Of a DNA stretch of 64,000 nt, positions 54,021-63,272 are shown one piece after another. Origin of the DNA: Trinickia mobilis. Lineage in GTDB: Bacteria; Pseudomonadota; Gammaproteobacteria; Burkholderiales; Burkholderiaceae. The notes beneath the pieces were generated by a model that was given only the letters and a program-made list of their open reading frames with translations, made no database searches and was not told the DNA's origin. Location of the stretch: NCBI RefSeq assembly GCF_017315705.1, contig NZ_JAFLRF010000001.1, positions 264,384-328,383 on the forward strand, written 5' to 3'. Positions within the stretch are counted from its first letter, which is position 1. Each line of letters starts with the position of its first letter. The translations under genes were made by a program, and so were the position numbers.

Positions 54021-54398
54021 GACCGATCCGCAAAGGCATCGGCCTCCATCCCGCGACAACGATACGGAACGAAACACGGGGACGCCATGCAACCTACCGC
54101 TTCGAGCGGGACGGCCACCGCGTCAGAGGCAATCGACGCCGTGAAGCCGGCGATCTTTTTGCTGACCGATCGTTCGGCTCGCGCGACCGAAAGGCGTCGG
54201 CGGCGTCGCGAGCGGCTCGTCGGACGCGGGCCACCGGGCCATCCCGAAGGCTGACTGGAACTCGATGTACAACCATCACTGACAGGAAACTCCCGAGCAC
54301 CAACAGGACGCTGATCGCAGTTGCGGCGCGTCGCCTTGCAACGCGCGGCCGCCACGGGGTCTACATTTCGTGGCGGCATTGCCCGTCTTCCACGCCTC
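54021..54398. other. Degenerate sequence after the truncated monooxygenase
   Basis: No intact gene. One frame near 54200-54283 reads SGSSDAGHRAIPKADWNSMY and ends NHH-stop, which looks like a real protein C-terminus, but I cannot assign it. The rest looks non-coding. Confidence 0.5.
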
Positions 54399-55190
54399 CT
54401 ATTGCGCTGTCCATCCGCCGTCGATCTGCAGCGTCGAACCGCGCATTTCAGATGCCGCGTCACTGCACAGAAAGACGGCAAGCTGCCCGATCTGTTCAGG
54501 ACGCACAAATTGCCCTGATGGCTGCTTCTCACCAAGCAGCTTCGCCTGGGCTTCGATCTGAGTGAGCGAATCGCGCTGAGCCAGCGCATCAACCTGGCGT
54601 TGCACAAGCGGCGTCAACACGAAACCCGGACAAACCGCACTCACGGTCACGCCAGTTTGGGCGTTTTCCAGCGCCGCAACCTTCGTGAGACCGATGATGC
54701 CGTGCTTCGCCGCCACGTATGCCGACTTGCCGACCGAGCCGACGAATCCGTGAACGGATGCGATGTTCATCACGCGCCCCCATCCCTGTTCCCGCATGAC
54801 GGGTATGGCAAGCCGCATCGTGTGAAAAGAGGAAGACAGATTGATCGCTATGATTTCATCCCACTTCGCGACCGGTAGCTCGTCAGTGTCCGCGACGTAC
54901 TGGATACCGGCGTTGTTGACGAGAATGTCGACCGGTCCAAGCGTGGAGGCCGCCTCTCCCATCATCGCCGCGATTTGGTCGGGCTTTGTCATGTCGGCCC
55001 CGTGATGGATCACCTCGATGCCGAATCTCTCGATGGTGGCCACCGCCTCCGCGACATTCCCAAAACCATTCAGAACGATGTTCGCGCCCGCCTGGGCCAG
55101 TGCCGTAGCAATGCCCAGCCCTATCCCGCCAGTCGATCCCGTTACGAGCGCAGTGCGCCCTCTGAGCGACCTTGCAGTATGTTCTATCAT
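54399..55190 (-). CDS. 3-hydroxybutyrate dehydrogenase (SDR)
   Basis: The 263-residue SDR has VTGSTGGIGLGIATALAQAG, NNAGIQYVADTDELPVAKW, MNIASVHGFVGSVGKSAY with the catalytic Ser and Tyr, AAKHGIIGLTKV and CPGFVLTPLVQRQ. The phrases VHGFVGS and VQRQ are typical of D-3-hydroxybutyrate dehydrogenases, which convert 3-hydroxybutyrate to acetoacetate. The start has AAGGAATAC upstream. It stands alone between the degenerate region and glcF. Confidence 0.92.
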   Translation of the reverse strand: MIEHTARSLRGRTALVTGSTGGIGLGIATALAQAGANIVLNGFGNVAEAVATIERFGIEVIHHGADMTKPDQIAAMMGEAASTLGPVDILVNNAGIQYVADTDELPVAKWDEIIAINLSSSFHTMRLAIPVMREQGWGRVMNIASVHGFVGSVGKSAYVAAKHGIIGLTKVAALENAQTGVTVSAVCPGFVLTPLVQRQVDALAQRDSLTQIEAQAKLLGEKQPSGQFVRPEQIGQLAVFLCSDAASEMRGSTLQIDGGWTAQ

Positions 55191-55265
55191 ATGTATTCCT
55201 TATCAAACATTTCATTCAGCTATGAATCAAGAATTCCGCCCGTTCAAAGTCCGTTTCGACGCCGG

Positions 55266-56507
55266 CTATTCCTCCCTCACCGGACTCGAGATCAGGTCAT
55301 CCAGCAATTCGATCCAGTGTCGTACCGGCGTACCTGCGGCCGCGCCGAGGTGGGAAATGCAGCCAACATTCGCCGAGACAATCGTGTCCGGCTCGATACG
55401 CTCGAGGGCCGCAAGCTTATTGCTTCTCAGCTTGCCCGCCAGCTCCGGCTGAGTGATCGAATAAGTCCCGGCCGAACCACAACAAAGATGCGAGTCAGCA
55501 GGCAAGCGCACGTCGACGCCGATGGCTCGCAGCAGCCCCTCAACCGCCCCCTTGATCTTCTGGCCGTGCTGTAGTGTGCAAGGTGGGTGGAACGCGACGC
55601 GGCACTTGCGCGCCCGTCCAACCATTGAAACGAGCTTTTCCGAAAAATCCGGCAGCAACTCGGCCAGGTCCTTCGTGAGAGCCGAAATACGCGCAGCCTT
55701 CTCCGCGTAGTGAGGATCGTGCCGTAGCAAATGCCCGTAATCCTTCACTGTTGCCCCGCACCCCGAGGCGTTCATGACGATGGCCTCGACGCCCTGTTGC
55801 ACATGAGGCCACCAGGCATCGACGTTGCGCCGGACATCGGCGAGGCCGTCCTCGGTCTCGGCAAGATGCAGCCTGATAGCGCCACAGCAACCAGCGCCGT
55901 CAGCGGTAACGATCTGCACGCCCAATGAATCGAGGACGCGACGGGTCGCTACGTTGATGTTCGGCAGCATGGAAGGCTGGACGCAGCCCTCGAGAAGCAG
56001 CATCCTGCGCGCGTGCTGCCGGTCGGGAATCGCGCGCGGGATTTGTCCGCGTGGAATTTTCTCTTTCAGTTTTTGACCGAGGAAGGGACGGGCAAGGCGA
56101 CCGAGTTCCATGACCGTTGAAAATACGCCAGACCGCGGGACAGCGTTCGCGAGCGCATACCGCATCAACCGCTGGCCGGCGGGACGTCTCACCCGCGTTT
56201 CGACGACCCGCCTCCCAATCTCGATCAGACGTCCGTATTGCACGCCTGACGGGCACGTCGATTCACAGTTTCGACAAGTCAGGCAACGGTCGAGGTGGAG
56301 CTGCGTCTTCTGCGTAACGGGCTCTCCCTCCATCATCTGCTTCATCAAGTAGATGCGGCCGCGAGGACCGTCGAGTTCGTCGCCTAGCAACTGGTAGGTC
56401 GGGCACGTGGCCGTGCAGAAGCCGCAATGCACGCACTTGCCGATGATCGCCTGGGCCTCGTCGCCATCCGGCGTACCGGCCATGAAATCCGCTAGTTCAA
56501 TTTGCAT
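55266..56507 (-). CDS. glcF: Glycolate oxidase iron-sulfur subunit
   Basis: The 413-residue protein has two 4Fe-4S motifs near the N-terminus (CVHCGFCTATCPTYQ and CLTCRNCESTCPSG) and two CCG domains (GAGCCGAIRLH, HLCCGSAGTYS). It transfers electrons from GlcD/GlcE to the quinone pool. The start is three bases after the glcE stop, with GGAG upstream. Last gene of glcDEF. Confidence 0.95.
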   Translation of the reverse strand: MQIELADFMAGTPDGDEAQAIIGKCVHCGFCTATCPTYQLLGDELDGPRGRIYLMKQMMEGEPVTQKTQLHLDRCLTCRNCESTCPSGVQYGRLIEIGRRVVETRVRRPAGQRLMRYALANAVPRSGVFSTVMELGRLARPFLGQKLKEKIPRGQIPRAIPDRQHARRMLLLEGCVQPSMLPNINVATRRVLDSLGVQIVTADGAGCCGAIRLHLAETEDGLADVRRNVDAWWPHVQQGVEAIVMNASGCGATVKDYGHLLRHDPHYAEKAARISALTKDLAELLPDFSEKLVSMVGRARKCRVAFHPPCTLQHGQKIKGAVEGLLRAIGVDVRLPADSHLCCGSAGTYSITQPELAGKLRSNKLAALERIEPDTIVSANVGCISHLGAAAGTPVRHWIELLDDLISSPVREE

Positions 56508-56510
56508 CGC

Positions 56511-57647
56511 TCAAATCTCCGGAAACATTCGGCCGCGATTGAAAACACCGCCGGGATCGAAAGCGGCCTTGAGGCGTTTGTGAATGTCCATCAGCTGTCT
56601 CGACAAAGGCGTGAAAACCGCCGCACCCGGCTTTCCGCAGCGAAAGCGGGTAGCGTGCCCTGACGCATCCAGGGCGGCCCGTCTAATCGTTTCGTCCCCG
56701 CCCTCCGAAAAAACCCAGCGTTGTGCCCCACCCCACTCGATCAGCTGTGAATCGGCACCGGGAAGCCTCGTCGCATCTGTCGTGGATGGCACGCAAATTC
56801 GCCACAAAGTGGCTTCCGCCGCCGGCCGACGAAAGAAGCTCGCAGTCTGCTCACGCATGGATTGCCAGAAGGCATCGGCCATGGGACGCTCGAGAAGCTC
56901 GCCTCCCAACTGGGCGCGGGCACTGCACACACCGGCAGCCACGCCTTCGAGTCGCACCGAAAGTACGCCGTCCTGCCAGGCACTCGCGGTGATAGGAAGT
57001 GCCTTGCCTCCCCATTCATTCATTCTTCGGATCGAGTCGTCGACCGACAACGCAAAGCGAAGCGTTGCGGCTTCGACTGGACGCGGCAACACCTTGAGGG
57101 AAATGTCCATCAACAGTCCGAGGCAACCGAGCGAGCCCGCCATCAGCCGTGCTACGTCGTAACCTGCAACGTTCTTCATGACCTGTCCGCCGAACCGCTG
57201 GATGTCTCCGCGCCCTGTCATCACAGATGCGCCGAGCACAAAATCCCGGACACCGCCCGCGCTCATCCTGCGCGGCCCCGAGAGTCCGGCGGCAACGCAA
57301 CCGCCGAGAGTGGCACCGGCTCCGAAATGTGGCGGCTCGAACGGCAGCATCTGGCCATGCGATGCAAGAAGATCCTCCAATGCCGCAAGCGGGGTGCCGC
57401 TGCGCGCCGTGATCACCAGTTCCGCCGGATCGTAGGCGACCACACCCGCATAGATCCGGGTATCGAGGACCGAGCCGCCAGACGGTGCGCCGTACCACGC
57501 CTTGGTTCCGCCTCCCTGTATCTTGAGGGTCCTCCCGCCGGCAAGCGCCGTACGGATTTGCTCGCCAAACAGGCTCGATACGTCTCGTGCAAGACTGTCA
57601 GCGTCTTGCACGCGGTGTCCATTCAGTTCTTCGATTGCCTGCTGCAT
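56511..57647 (-). CDS. glcE: Glycolate oxidase subunit GlcE
   Basis: The 378-residue FAD-binding protein has LKIQGGGTKAWYG, LVITARSGTPLAALEDLLAS, GATLGGCVAAGLSGPRR and a C-terminal FNRGRMFPEI. It is the smaller FAD-domain subunit of the glycolate dehydrogenase. The start overlaps the glcD stop (TAATG), so the two are translationally coupled. Confidence 0.94.
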   Translation of the reverse strand: MQQAIEELNGHRVQDADSLARDVSSLFGEQIRTALAGGRTLKIQGGGTKAWYGAPSGGSVLDTRIYAGVVAYDPAELVITARSGTPLAALEDLLASHGQMLPFEPPHFGAGATLGGCVAAGLSGPRRMSAGGVRDFVLGASVMTGRGDIQRFGGQVMKNVAGYDVARLMAGSLGCLGLLMDISLKVLPRPVEAATLRFALSVDDSIRRMNEWGGKALPITASAWQDGVLSVRLEGVAAGVCSARAQLGGELLERPMADAFWQSMREQTASFFRRPAAEATLWRICVPSTTDATRLPGADSQLIEWGGAQRWVFSEGGDETIRRAALDASGHATRFRCGKPGAAVFTPLSRQLMDIHKRLKAAFDPGGVFNRGRMFPEI

Positions 57648-59167
57648 TAGAACCTCGGAATGTCGGGATGCGGCAACAGCCCATTACGGATGTGCATCCG
57701 GCCGTATTCAGCGCACCGGGCACGGGTCGGGATAGCCTTGTCCGGGTTCAGTAGCCTGTCCGGATCGAACGCGTGCTTGACTGCAAGGAATGTGTCGCGC
57801 TCGGCTGGGGAAAACTGCACGCACATTGAATTGATCTTCTCCACGCCGACGCCATGTTCTCCCGTGACCGTGCCCCCGAGCTCGACGCAGGTTTCGAGAA
57901 TGTCCGCACCGAACAGCTCGGCACGCTCCCATTCCTCACGGTCGTTGCCGTTGAAGAGAATCAGCGGGTGCATGTTTCCGTCACCGGCGTGAAAGACGTT
58001 GATACACCGCAATCGATATCGATTGCTCATCTCTTCGATGCGTTTGAGCAGTGGCCCGATGGCTCGGCGAGGAATGGTGCCGTCCATGCAGTAGTAGTCG
58101 GGCGAGATTCGTCCGGCCGCCGGGAAAGCATTCTTGCGTCCCGACCAGAACCGCAGCCGCTCCTCCTCGGAGCGCGAGATCTCCAGCCGTGTTGCACCAT
58201 TGCGCCGGAGAATCGAAGACAACCGGTCGATCTCCGCCGAAACCTCTTCCTGCGTCCCGTCCGATTCGCACAGCAATATCGCCGCGGCATCGACGTCATA
58301 GCCGGCGTGAACGAACTCTTCTACGGCGCGTGCGGCGCCCTGATCGAGCATCTCGAGCCCGGCCGGAACGATCCCGGCCGCAATCACGGCAGCCACGGCC
58401 GCTCCGCCCACTTCGACGTCGTCGAAACTGGCCATCACCACCTGAGCGGCTGCCGGCTTCGGAATCAGGCGTACCGTCACTTCCGTCACGATAGCGAACA
58501 TGCCCTCGCTCCCTATCATGACCGCCAGCAAATCAAGACCTGATGCATCGGCCGCCAAAGAGCCGAACTCCACAATGTCGCCTTGCATCGTCACTGCCCG
58601 AACGCGCAGTACGTTATTGACGGTGAGGCCATACTTCAGGCAGTGCACTCCACCGGAGTTCTCCGCGATGTTGCCCCCAATGGTGCAAGCAATCTGCGAC
58701 GACGGATCCGGCGCGTAGTAAAGGCCAAAGGGAGCGGCAGCTTCCGATATTGCGAGATTGCGCACACCGGGTTGCAGGGTCGCGGTCCTCGCGTACGGGT
58801 CCACATTCACGATGCTGCGCATTCTGGCAAGCGACAGCACGATACCCTCGCGCATCGGCATCGCCCCACCCGACAATCCCGTGCCCGCGCCGCGCGGGAC
58901 TACGGGAATGCCTTCACGCGTGCACAGGCGCAGCACCGCCTGGACCTCGGCCTCGGTCTCGGCCAGCACCACGCCAAGAGGAAGCGACCGATATGCGGCA
59001 AGACCATCGCATTCATAGGGAACGATTTCCTCTCTTGCACTCAGGAATCTGATGCCGGGCGCTGCGCGCGCCAGTTCCCGCGCCAGAAAATCCACGCGCC
59101 TGGTCCGCTCGGCCTCACTTAGTGTCGACTCCTGATCGCCGCTCCCCTCATCTGGCATTTCACTCAC
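57647..59167 (-). CDS. glcD: Glycolate oxidase subunit GlcD
   Basis: The ~506-residue FAD-linked oxidase oxidises glycolate to glyoxylate. It contains VVPRGAGTGLSGGAMPM, CTIGGNIAENSGGVHCLKYG and the C-terminal FHAGDGNMHPLI and GEHGVGVEK motifs. A GTG at 59167 with GGAG six bases upstream is preferred over the TTG at 59173. It starts the leftward glcDEF operon; the upstream DNA is AT-rich and abuts a truncated sterol-desaturase gene. Confidence 0.94.
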   Translation of the reverse strand: MSEMPDEGSGDQESTLSEAERTRRVDFLARELARAAPGIRFLSAREEIVPYECDGLAAYRSLPLGVVLAETEAEVQAVLRLCTREGIPVVPRGAGTGLSGGAMPMREGIVLSLARMRSIVNVDPYARTATLQPGVRNLAISEAAAPFGLYYAPDPSSQIACTIGGNIAENSGGVHCLKYGLTVNNVLRVRAVTMQGDIVEFGSLAADASGLDLLAVMIGSEGMFAIVTEVTVRLIPKPAAAQVVMASFDDVEVGGAAVAAVIAAGIVPAGLEMLDQGAARAVEEFVHAGYDVDAAAILLCESDGTQEEVSAEIDRLSSILRRNGATRLEISRSEEERLRFWSGRKNAFPAAGRISPDYYCMDGTIPRRAIGPLLKRIEEMSNRYRLRCINVFHAGDGNMHPLILFNGNDREEWERAELFGADILETCVELGGTVTGEHGVGVEKINSMCVQFSPAERDTFLAVKHAFDPDRLLNPDKAIPTRARCAEYGRMHIRNGLLPHPDIPRF

Positions 59168-59247
59168 GTTCAACTCCGATCTCTCCCCGGCAATCCGATA
59201 TCAAGCACCACCAGTCTAATATGTTAGTTTAATATTTTCAATATTTT

Positions 59248-59816
59248 ATGCGTGAGAAGTCCCCTGCGTTCCGCGAGAACTACAAGAAGGACATCAGCCC
59301 GCTCTATAACGGACTGCTGCACATTGTCGTGCTGTACGCCGCGGGCATCGGAGCGATCTGGTTCTGCGTCGAGCACCTGCAGCTTGCGCGCTGGGAATGG
59401 CTTCTGATGATTCCGGTATTTCTGGCGGGCAACTTCGTCGAATGGGGCATGCACCGTTTCGTCATGCACCGCCGCATCAATGTGTTCGGCCTGCGCCAGA
59501 TTTATGAACGCCACACCCGCGAGCACCATCAGTACTTCACGGACGCCCAGCCCACCATCGACACGACGAGGGAGTTCCGTATCGTCTTCTTCCCGTGGCG
59601 CGTGCTGGTCACGCTGGGCATCGGCGGCACGATCCGATGGGCAGCAGCGACCTGCGCCGCGGCCTGATCGGCACGCTGTTCAACGGCTACAGCGAGAAGC
59701 ACGTGAAGGAGGAACTGCGGCCCATCATCGCCAAGTTCAAGACCGACCACTCGAAGGTCACCCTGGACGGCCCGCAGCTCACGCAGGCCGAGCGCCAAGC
59801 CATGAAGGCGATCTGA
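59248..59816 (+). pseudogene. Sterol desaturase/fatty-acid hydroxylase family gene with internal deletion
   Basis: The gene is read as MREKSPAFRENYKKDISPLY, then GMHRFVMHRR and HTREHHQYF (two of the four His clusters), up to GIGGTI. There ~239 bp present in the copy at 63273-64000 are missing and the frame shifts; the end of the gene (MGSSDLRRGLIGTLFNG to LTQAERQAMKAI) follows intact in a different frame. The lost part carries the other His clusters, so no di-iron site can form. Confidence 0.88.
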
Positions 59817-59862
59817 TCAGAGGCGTTCGCGGCGGCTCCATCGCCGGGCCGCCGCGCTTTTT
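59327..59862 (+). repeat. Inverted repeat, left arm
   Basis: This arm matches 63226-64000 on the opposite strand with only two differences seen in the first ~310 bp, apart from a ~239-bp deletion in this arm. It covers the desaturase gene and its terminator. Together the arms bound about 3.4 kb (59863-63225). Confidence 0.88.
59829..59862 (+). terminator. Terminator of the desaturase-family gene (left copy)
   Basis: GCGGCGGC / GCCGCCGC stem (8 bp, 11-nt loop) followed by GCTTTTT, a standard rho-independent layout shortly after the stop codon. Confidence 0.75.
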
Positions 59863-59956
59863 GCGGGTTTCGACAAAGCATTCATTACCCGCAGCAGAAT
59901 TTCGCAGCGCAGCATTGTCTACAGTAGAAACGGGCGCTGATATAAAATAGATATAT

Positions 59957-60724
59957 ATGTTGAGCACAATGGTGATCCCGATGCCCCCCCGTTCTACGTC
60001 ACGTAAGTCGTCCAAGCATGATGCCCCAGCTCCGGCATCCACTTCTGCACGTGCTCCGGCCACCGGCCGGCTAACGCAAAAGGAGCCGGAGACCCTGACG
60101 GAACAGGCTTACGCACGGCTCGAAGAGCTTATCGCCACGCTGCAGCTTGCTCCTGGAACGACCGTATCGGAACTTTCACTGAGTGAAATGACTGGCATCG
60201 GACGCACGCCTATCCGTGAAGCCATCCAGCGTCTTGCCCGGGAACACATGATCGTGATCCTTCCGCAGCGCGGCCTCCTCATACCGGAAATCGACGTCAA
60301 GAAGCAACTTCGGCTACTACGTACCCGCCGTGAGGTTGAACGCCTGATCTGCCGCTCCGCCGCGAAGGTGGCGACCCCTGAGGAACGCGAGGTATTCGCG
60401 CAGCTCGCGGCCGAGTTTGCCGAGGCGGCTCGCAACAAGGACGATGTCAGCTTCATGCGCCTCGACAGGGAGTTCAACGAGCTGTGTCTCATTGCTGCAC
60501 GCAACGAGTTCGCCGAGGGAGCCATGAGGCTCATGCATGGCCTGTCACGCCGCTTCTGGTATGTCCATTACAGGCAGGCGGCAGATCTGCCGGAGATGGC
60601 CCGGCTACATGGCGCTGTGGCACAGGCCATCGCCGACGGAAATGTGAACGGTGCAGGACGCGCACTCGACGCACTGCTGGACAATATCGAGGAGTTCACA
60701 CGCGCGACGGTTTTCTCAGTCTGA
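59957..60724 (+). CDS. GntR-family regulator (FadR subfamily)
   Basis: The 255-residue protein has a Ser/Pro/Ala-rich N-terminal arm, a GntR winged helix (LTEQAYARLEELIATLQLAP, LSEMTGIGRTPIREAIQRLA) and a helical FCD ligand domain (LRTRREVERLICRSAA, RLDREFNELCLIAA). The start may be the ATG at 59957 or the one at 59981, which has GGTGATC before it. It is inside the inverted repeats, with an MFS transporter gene at the far end; it may control that gene and perhaps glcDEF. Confidence 0.88.
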   Translation: MLSTMVIPMPPRSTSRKSSKHDAPAPASTSARAPATGRLTQKEPETLTEQAYARLEELIATLQLAPGTTVSELSLSEMTGIGRTPIREAIQRLAREHMIVILPQRGLLIPEIDVKKQLRLLRTRREVERLICRSAAKVATPEEREVFAQLAAEFAEAARNKDDVSFMRLDREFNELCLIAARNEFAEGAMRLMHGLSRRFWYVHYRQAADLPEMARLHGAVAQAIADGNVNGAGRALDALLDNIEEFTRATVFSV

Positions 60725-61057
60725 CGACAGACTGTCCGAACAAAGCCTCCATGATTCCGGTGCCATACGTCGGGCACATCGCGCTCCAGGTAACGTGGCC
60801 TTCGCGGTAACGCCTGCGATGCCACGTTACTGGGCATTCAGATGCTTTCCTCGGAACGATCTCGGCGGGACCCACGGCATGGGAACAGTTTGCGGCGCTG
60901 CTGCCGGTGAGCCGCCTCGTTCACGTTGCAAAAAGGCTTTGCTGTGTCGAGATCGACGACCAGAGTCGCCATCAGGACGGTCACACCTGCGCCACGATCT
61001 CATCGCCGGTCGCGGCGACATGCCGATAACCCGCTTCACCGCCAAGCGTCAGTGCCT
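60725..61057. other. Intergenic region with a hairpin and an unassigned gene end
   Basis: No intact gene is seen. A minus-strand frame at about 60968-61078 reads ALTLGGEAGYRHVAATGDEI and then AQV-stop, joined to the broken LysR gene; its source family is not recognised. Confidence 0.5.
60790..60830. terminator. Inverted repeat after the GntR gene
   Basis: GTAACGTGGC and GCCACGTTAC are a perfect 10-bp inverted repeat with a 21-nt loop that itself can pair (TCGCGG / CTGCGA). It starts 66 bp after the GntR stop. It may be a terminator or an operator. Confidence 0.45.
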
Positions 61058-61630
61058 TCAGGGTCGACTCGTCCTTTTCGATCGCCTTCGGTAGTGCAAA
61101 CCACGCAACGCGACGTATGCCGGCGACGCACACAACATGTTGAACGTCGAGCCAACGTGGTGCGAGATCAGATCGGAATTAGGGAGTGCCGGTGCTGTGA
61201 CAACGGCCACGTCGGCACTTCCATCGAAGAGATTCGGCATCTTCTGCAACAGCGTAAGCTCTACCGAAACACCCGGATACGCCTTCCGATACTCGGAGAT
61301 CAGCGGAAGCACATAGTGCTGCCCCACGCTGGCGTAGCTGTGCATTCTCAGATTGCCGACGGGTGTGTCCTGCGCGCCCGACGCCTCGGCCTCCGCCGCA
61401 TCAACCTCCTCAAGAATTCGACGACACCGCTCCAAATATCGGCTGCCGACTTCCGTCACGGACAGCCTCCGTGTTGAGCGGTGCAGCAAACGCGTCTTCA
61501 GACGCGCCTCCAGCTCGGATACCGCACGCGACGCAGCACCCGTGCTCGAGTCCGCGAGTGCGGCCGCTGCAGTGAAACTCCCCGAGTCCACGACTCTTAC
61601 GAATGTCCGCATATTCTCGATTCGGTCCAT
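61058..61630 (-). pseudogene. LysR-type regulator gene, 3' truncated
   Basis: The first ~175 residues are normal LysR: MRTFVRVVDSGSFTAAAALA, STGAASRAVSELEARLKTRL, and an effector-domain start VGNLRMHSYASVGQHYVLP. After LCASPAYVALRG the frame leaves the family and ends at 190 residues instead of ~300. The missing second subdomain means ligand sensing is lost. It is probably a relic joined to another gene's tail by deletion. Confidence 0.8.
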
Positions 61631-61735
61631 CTTGACCTTCCTTCGCCCATATGGGCCACGTTGATCGCCTCGGCATCGACACCCACCGCTCGACGAAGTC
61701 TGCTACGAACTTGTCGGACCTTGTTCTATTCCGCG

Positions 61736-63118
61736 CTAATGAGACACATCTTCGAGACTGCGCCCTCTTGTTTCCGTGCCCAGCACGAGCACAGCCAGCG
61801 CTGCCGCTCCGAAAGAGCTAGCCCCTAACGTAAAGACCCCACCCGGTCCCGCCACCGGCAATACCGCACCGACAATCGACGGGCCCAGAAGCGAGCCGAA
61901 GCGGCCGACTGACGACGCAAGGCCGGTCCCGGTCGCGCGGATCCTGGTTGGATAGAGCTCCGGCGTATAGGCGTAAAGGACCGACCACATTCCGAAAAAG
62001 AAAAACTGCATGCATAACCCGACCCCGATCAGATACTGCACATCGAGATGCAAAGTGGCGGTCCGGCCATAAAGGTAAGCAAATGCTGCGCTACCGATGA
62101 GCATCACGGTACATGTGCCCTTGCGCCCCCAGGCTTCCAGGAGCCAGGACGAAAAGATAAAGCCCGGAATGCCGGCAAGTGAGATGACGATCGTATAAAA
62201 AACAGACTTCGTTACCGCATACCCGGCTTCCTGCAAGAGGGCGCCAAGCCAGGTAGTGAGCCCATAGTAGCCAAGCAGCGCAAAGAACCACAGGGCCCAC
62301 GTCATGATCGTCCGCTTCGCGTAACCGCCCTTCCAGAGTTGCGAGAATCCGCCTTCGGTTTCCGACGCCGTCCCGTCCATGACCGCCGGTATTGGCGGCA
62401 GGCTCTTGTGTCCAAGGCAACGGCAAACATTCGATTCGATTGCGGCAATGACTTGATCGGCGTCGGCATTGCGTCCTCTGCTTTCGAGCCACCGGGGCGA
62501 CTCCGGCACCTTGCGACGCACAACAAAAACAAAAGCGGCCGGAATCGCGAGCGCTATGAATAATCCCCGCCATCCGATGTGCGGCAGGAGAAAATAAGTT
62601 GCCACACCGGAAACGATGAATCCTATTGGCCAAAAACCCTCCAGGATTCCGAGATACTTCCCACGGTTCTTCGTCGGGAGGAGTTCCGACACGATGGAGA
62701 GTCCGATCGGAAACTCCATGCCCATGCCAAATCCCAGCATCACCCTGAACGCCATCAACCACCCCATGTCGGGCGCAAACGCGCACGCCAGACTGCCAGC
62801 GCCCCAAAAGATCATGCTGACCTGGAACACCGGCTTTCGTCCAAAGCGATCGCCCAGAACACCGGCGACCGCGGCACCGATGAGCATTCCTAGAAAACTC
62901 GAGCTTGCCACCCATCCTGTGTGAAGTGCATCCAGACCGAATTCGGTTTTTACCGAACCCAAAATGAAGGTCATGATGCCGAGATCGATCGAATCAAACA
63001 GCCATGCGGTCGCAACGACCGCAAAGATAACCTTCTGGTATCGGGTGAAGGGCAGTCTCTCCAGCCGGGCGGCAACGCCCGGCCGCACGTCGACAACGTC
63101 TGATACGCGCATTTCCAT
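61736..63118 (-). CDS. MFS transporter (organic/aromatic acid type)
   Basis: The 460-residue, 12-helix protein has DSIDLGIMTFILGSVKTEFG in helix 1, the signature GDRFGRKPVFQVSMIFWGAG, GLSIVSELLPTKNRGKYLG, RRKVPESPRWLESRGR and YTPELYPTRIRATGTGLASS. These are features of the SV2/AAHS-like carriers for niacin, benzoate or other acids. The ATG at 63118 has GGAGAGAG upstream, next to an AT-rich tract with TATATATATG. It lies within the inverted repeats. Confidence 0.9.
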   Translation of the reverse strand: MEMRVSDVVDVRPGVAARLERLPFTRYQKVIFAVVATAWLFDSIDLGIMTFILGSVKTEFGLDALHTGWVASSSFLGMLIGAAVAGVLGDRFGRKPVFQVSMIFWGAGSLACAFAPDMGWLMAFRVMLGFGMGMEFPIGLSIVSELLPTKNRGKYLGILEGFWPIGFIVSGVATYFLLPHIGWRGLFIALAIPAAFVFVVRRKVPESPRWLESRGRNADADQVIAAIESNVCRCLGHKSLPPIPAVMDGTASETEGGFSQLWKGGYAKRTIMTWALWFFALLGYYGLTTWLGALLQEAGYAVTKSVFYTIVISLAGIPGFIFSSWLLEAWGRKGTCTVMLIGSAAFAYLYGRTATLHLDVQYLIGVGLCMQFFFFGMWSVLYAYTPELYPTRIRATGTGLASSVGRFGSLLGPSIVGAVLPVAGPGGVFTLGASSFGAAALAVLVLGTETRGRSLEDVSH

Positions 63119-63225
63119 TGTCTCTCTCCATATATATATGCATTCCTAATTGTTATTGTTTTGCTGCGATCTTTTTTAAATCAGCTCAAACCCCTCCTTT
63201 TTAATACACCTCGTCGTCTCTTCCA

Positions 63226-63259
63226 GAAAAAGCGCGGCGGCCCGGCGATGGAGCCGCCG
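63226..63259 (-). terminator. Terminator of the desaturase-family gene (right copy)
   Basis: Same GC-rich stem and T-run as at 59829-59862, in reverse orientation. Sequence identity to the left copy ends just after the T-run. Confidence 0.7.
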
Positions 63260-63272
63260 CGAACGCCTCTGA

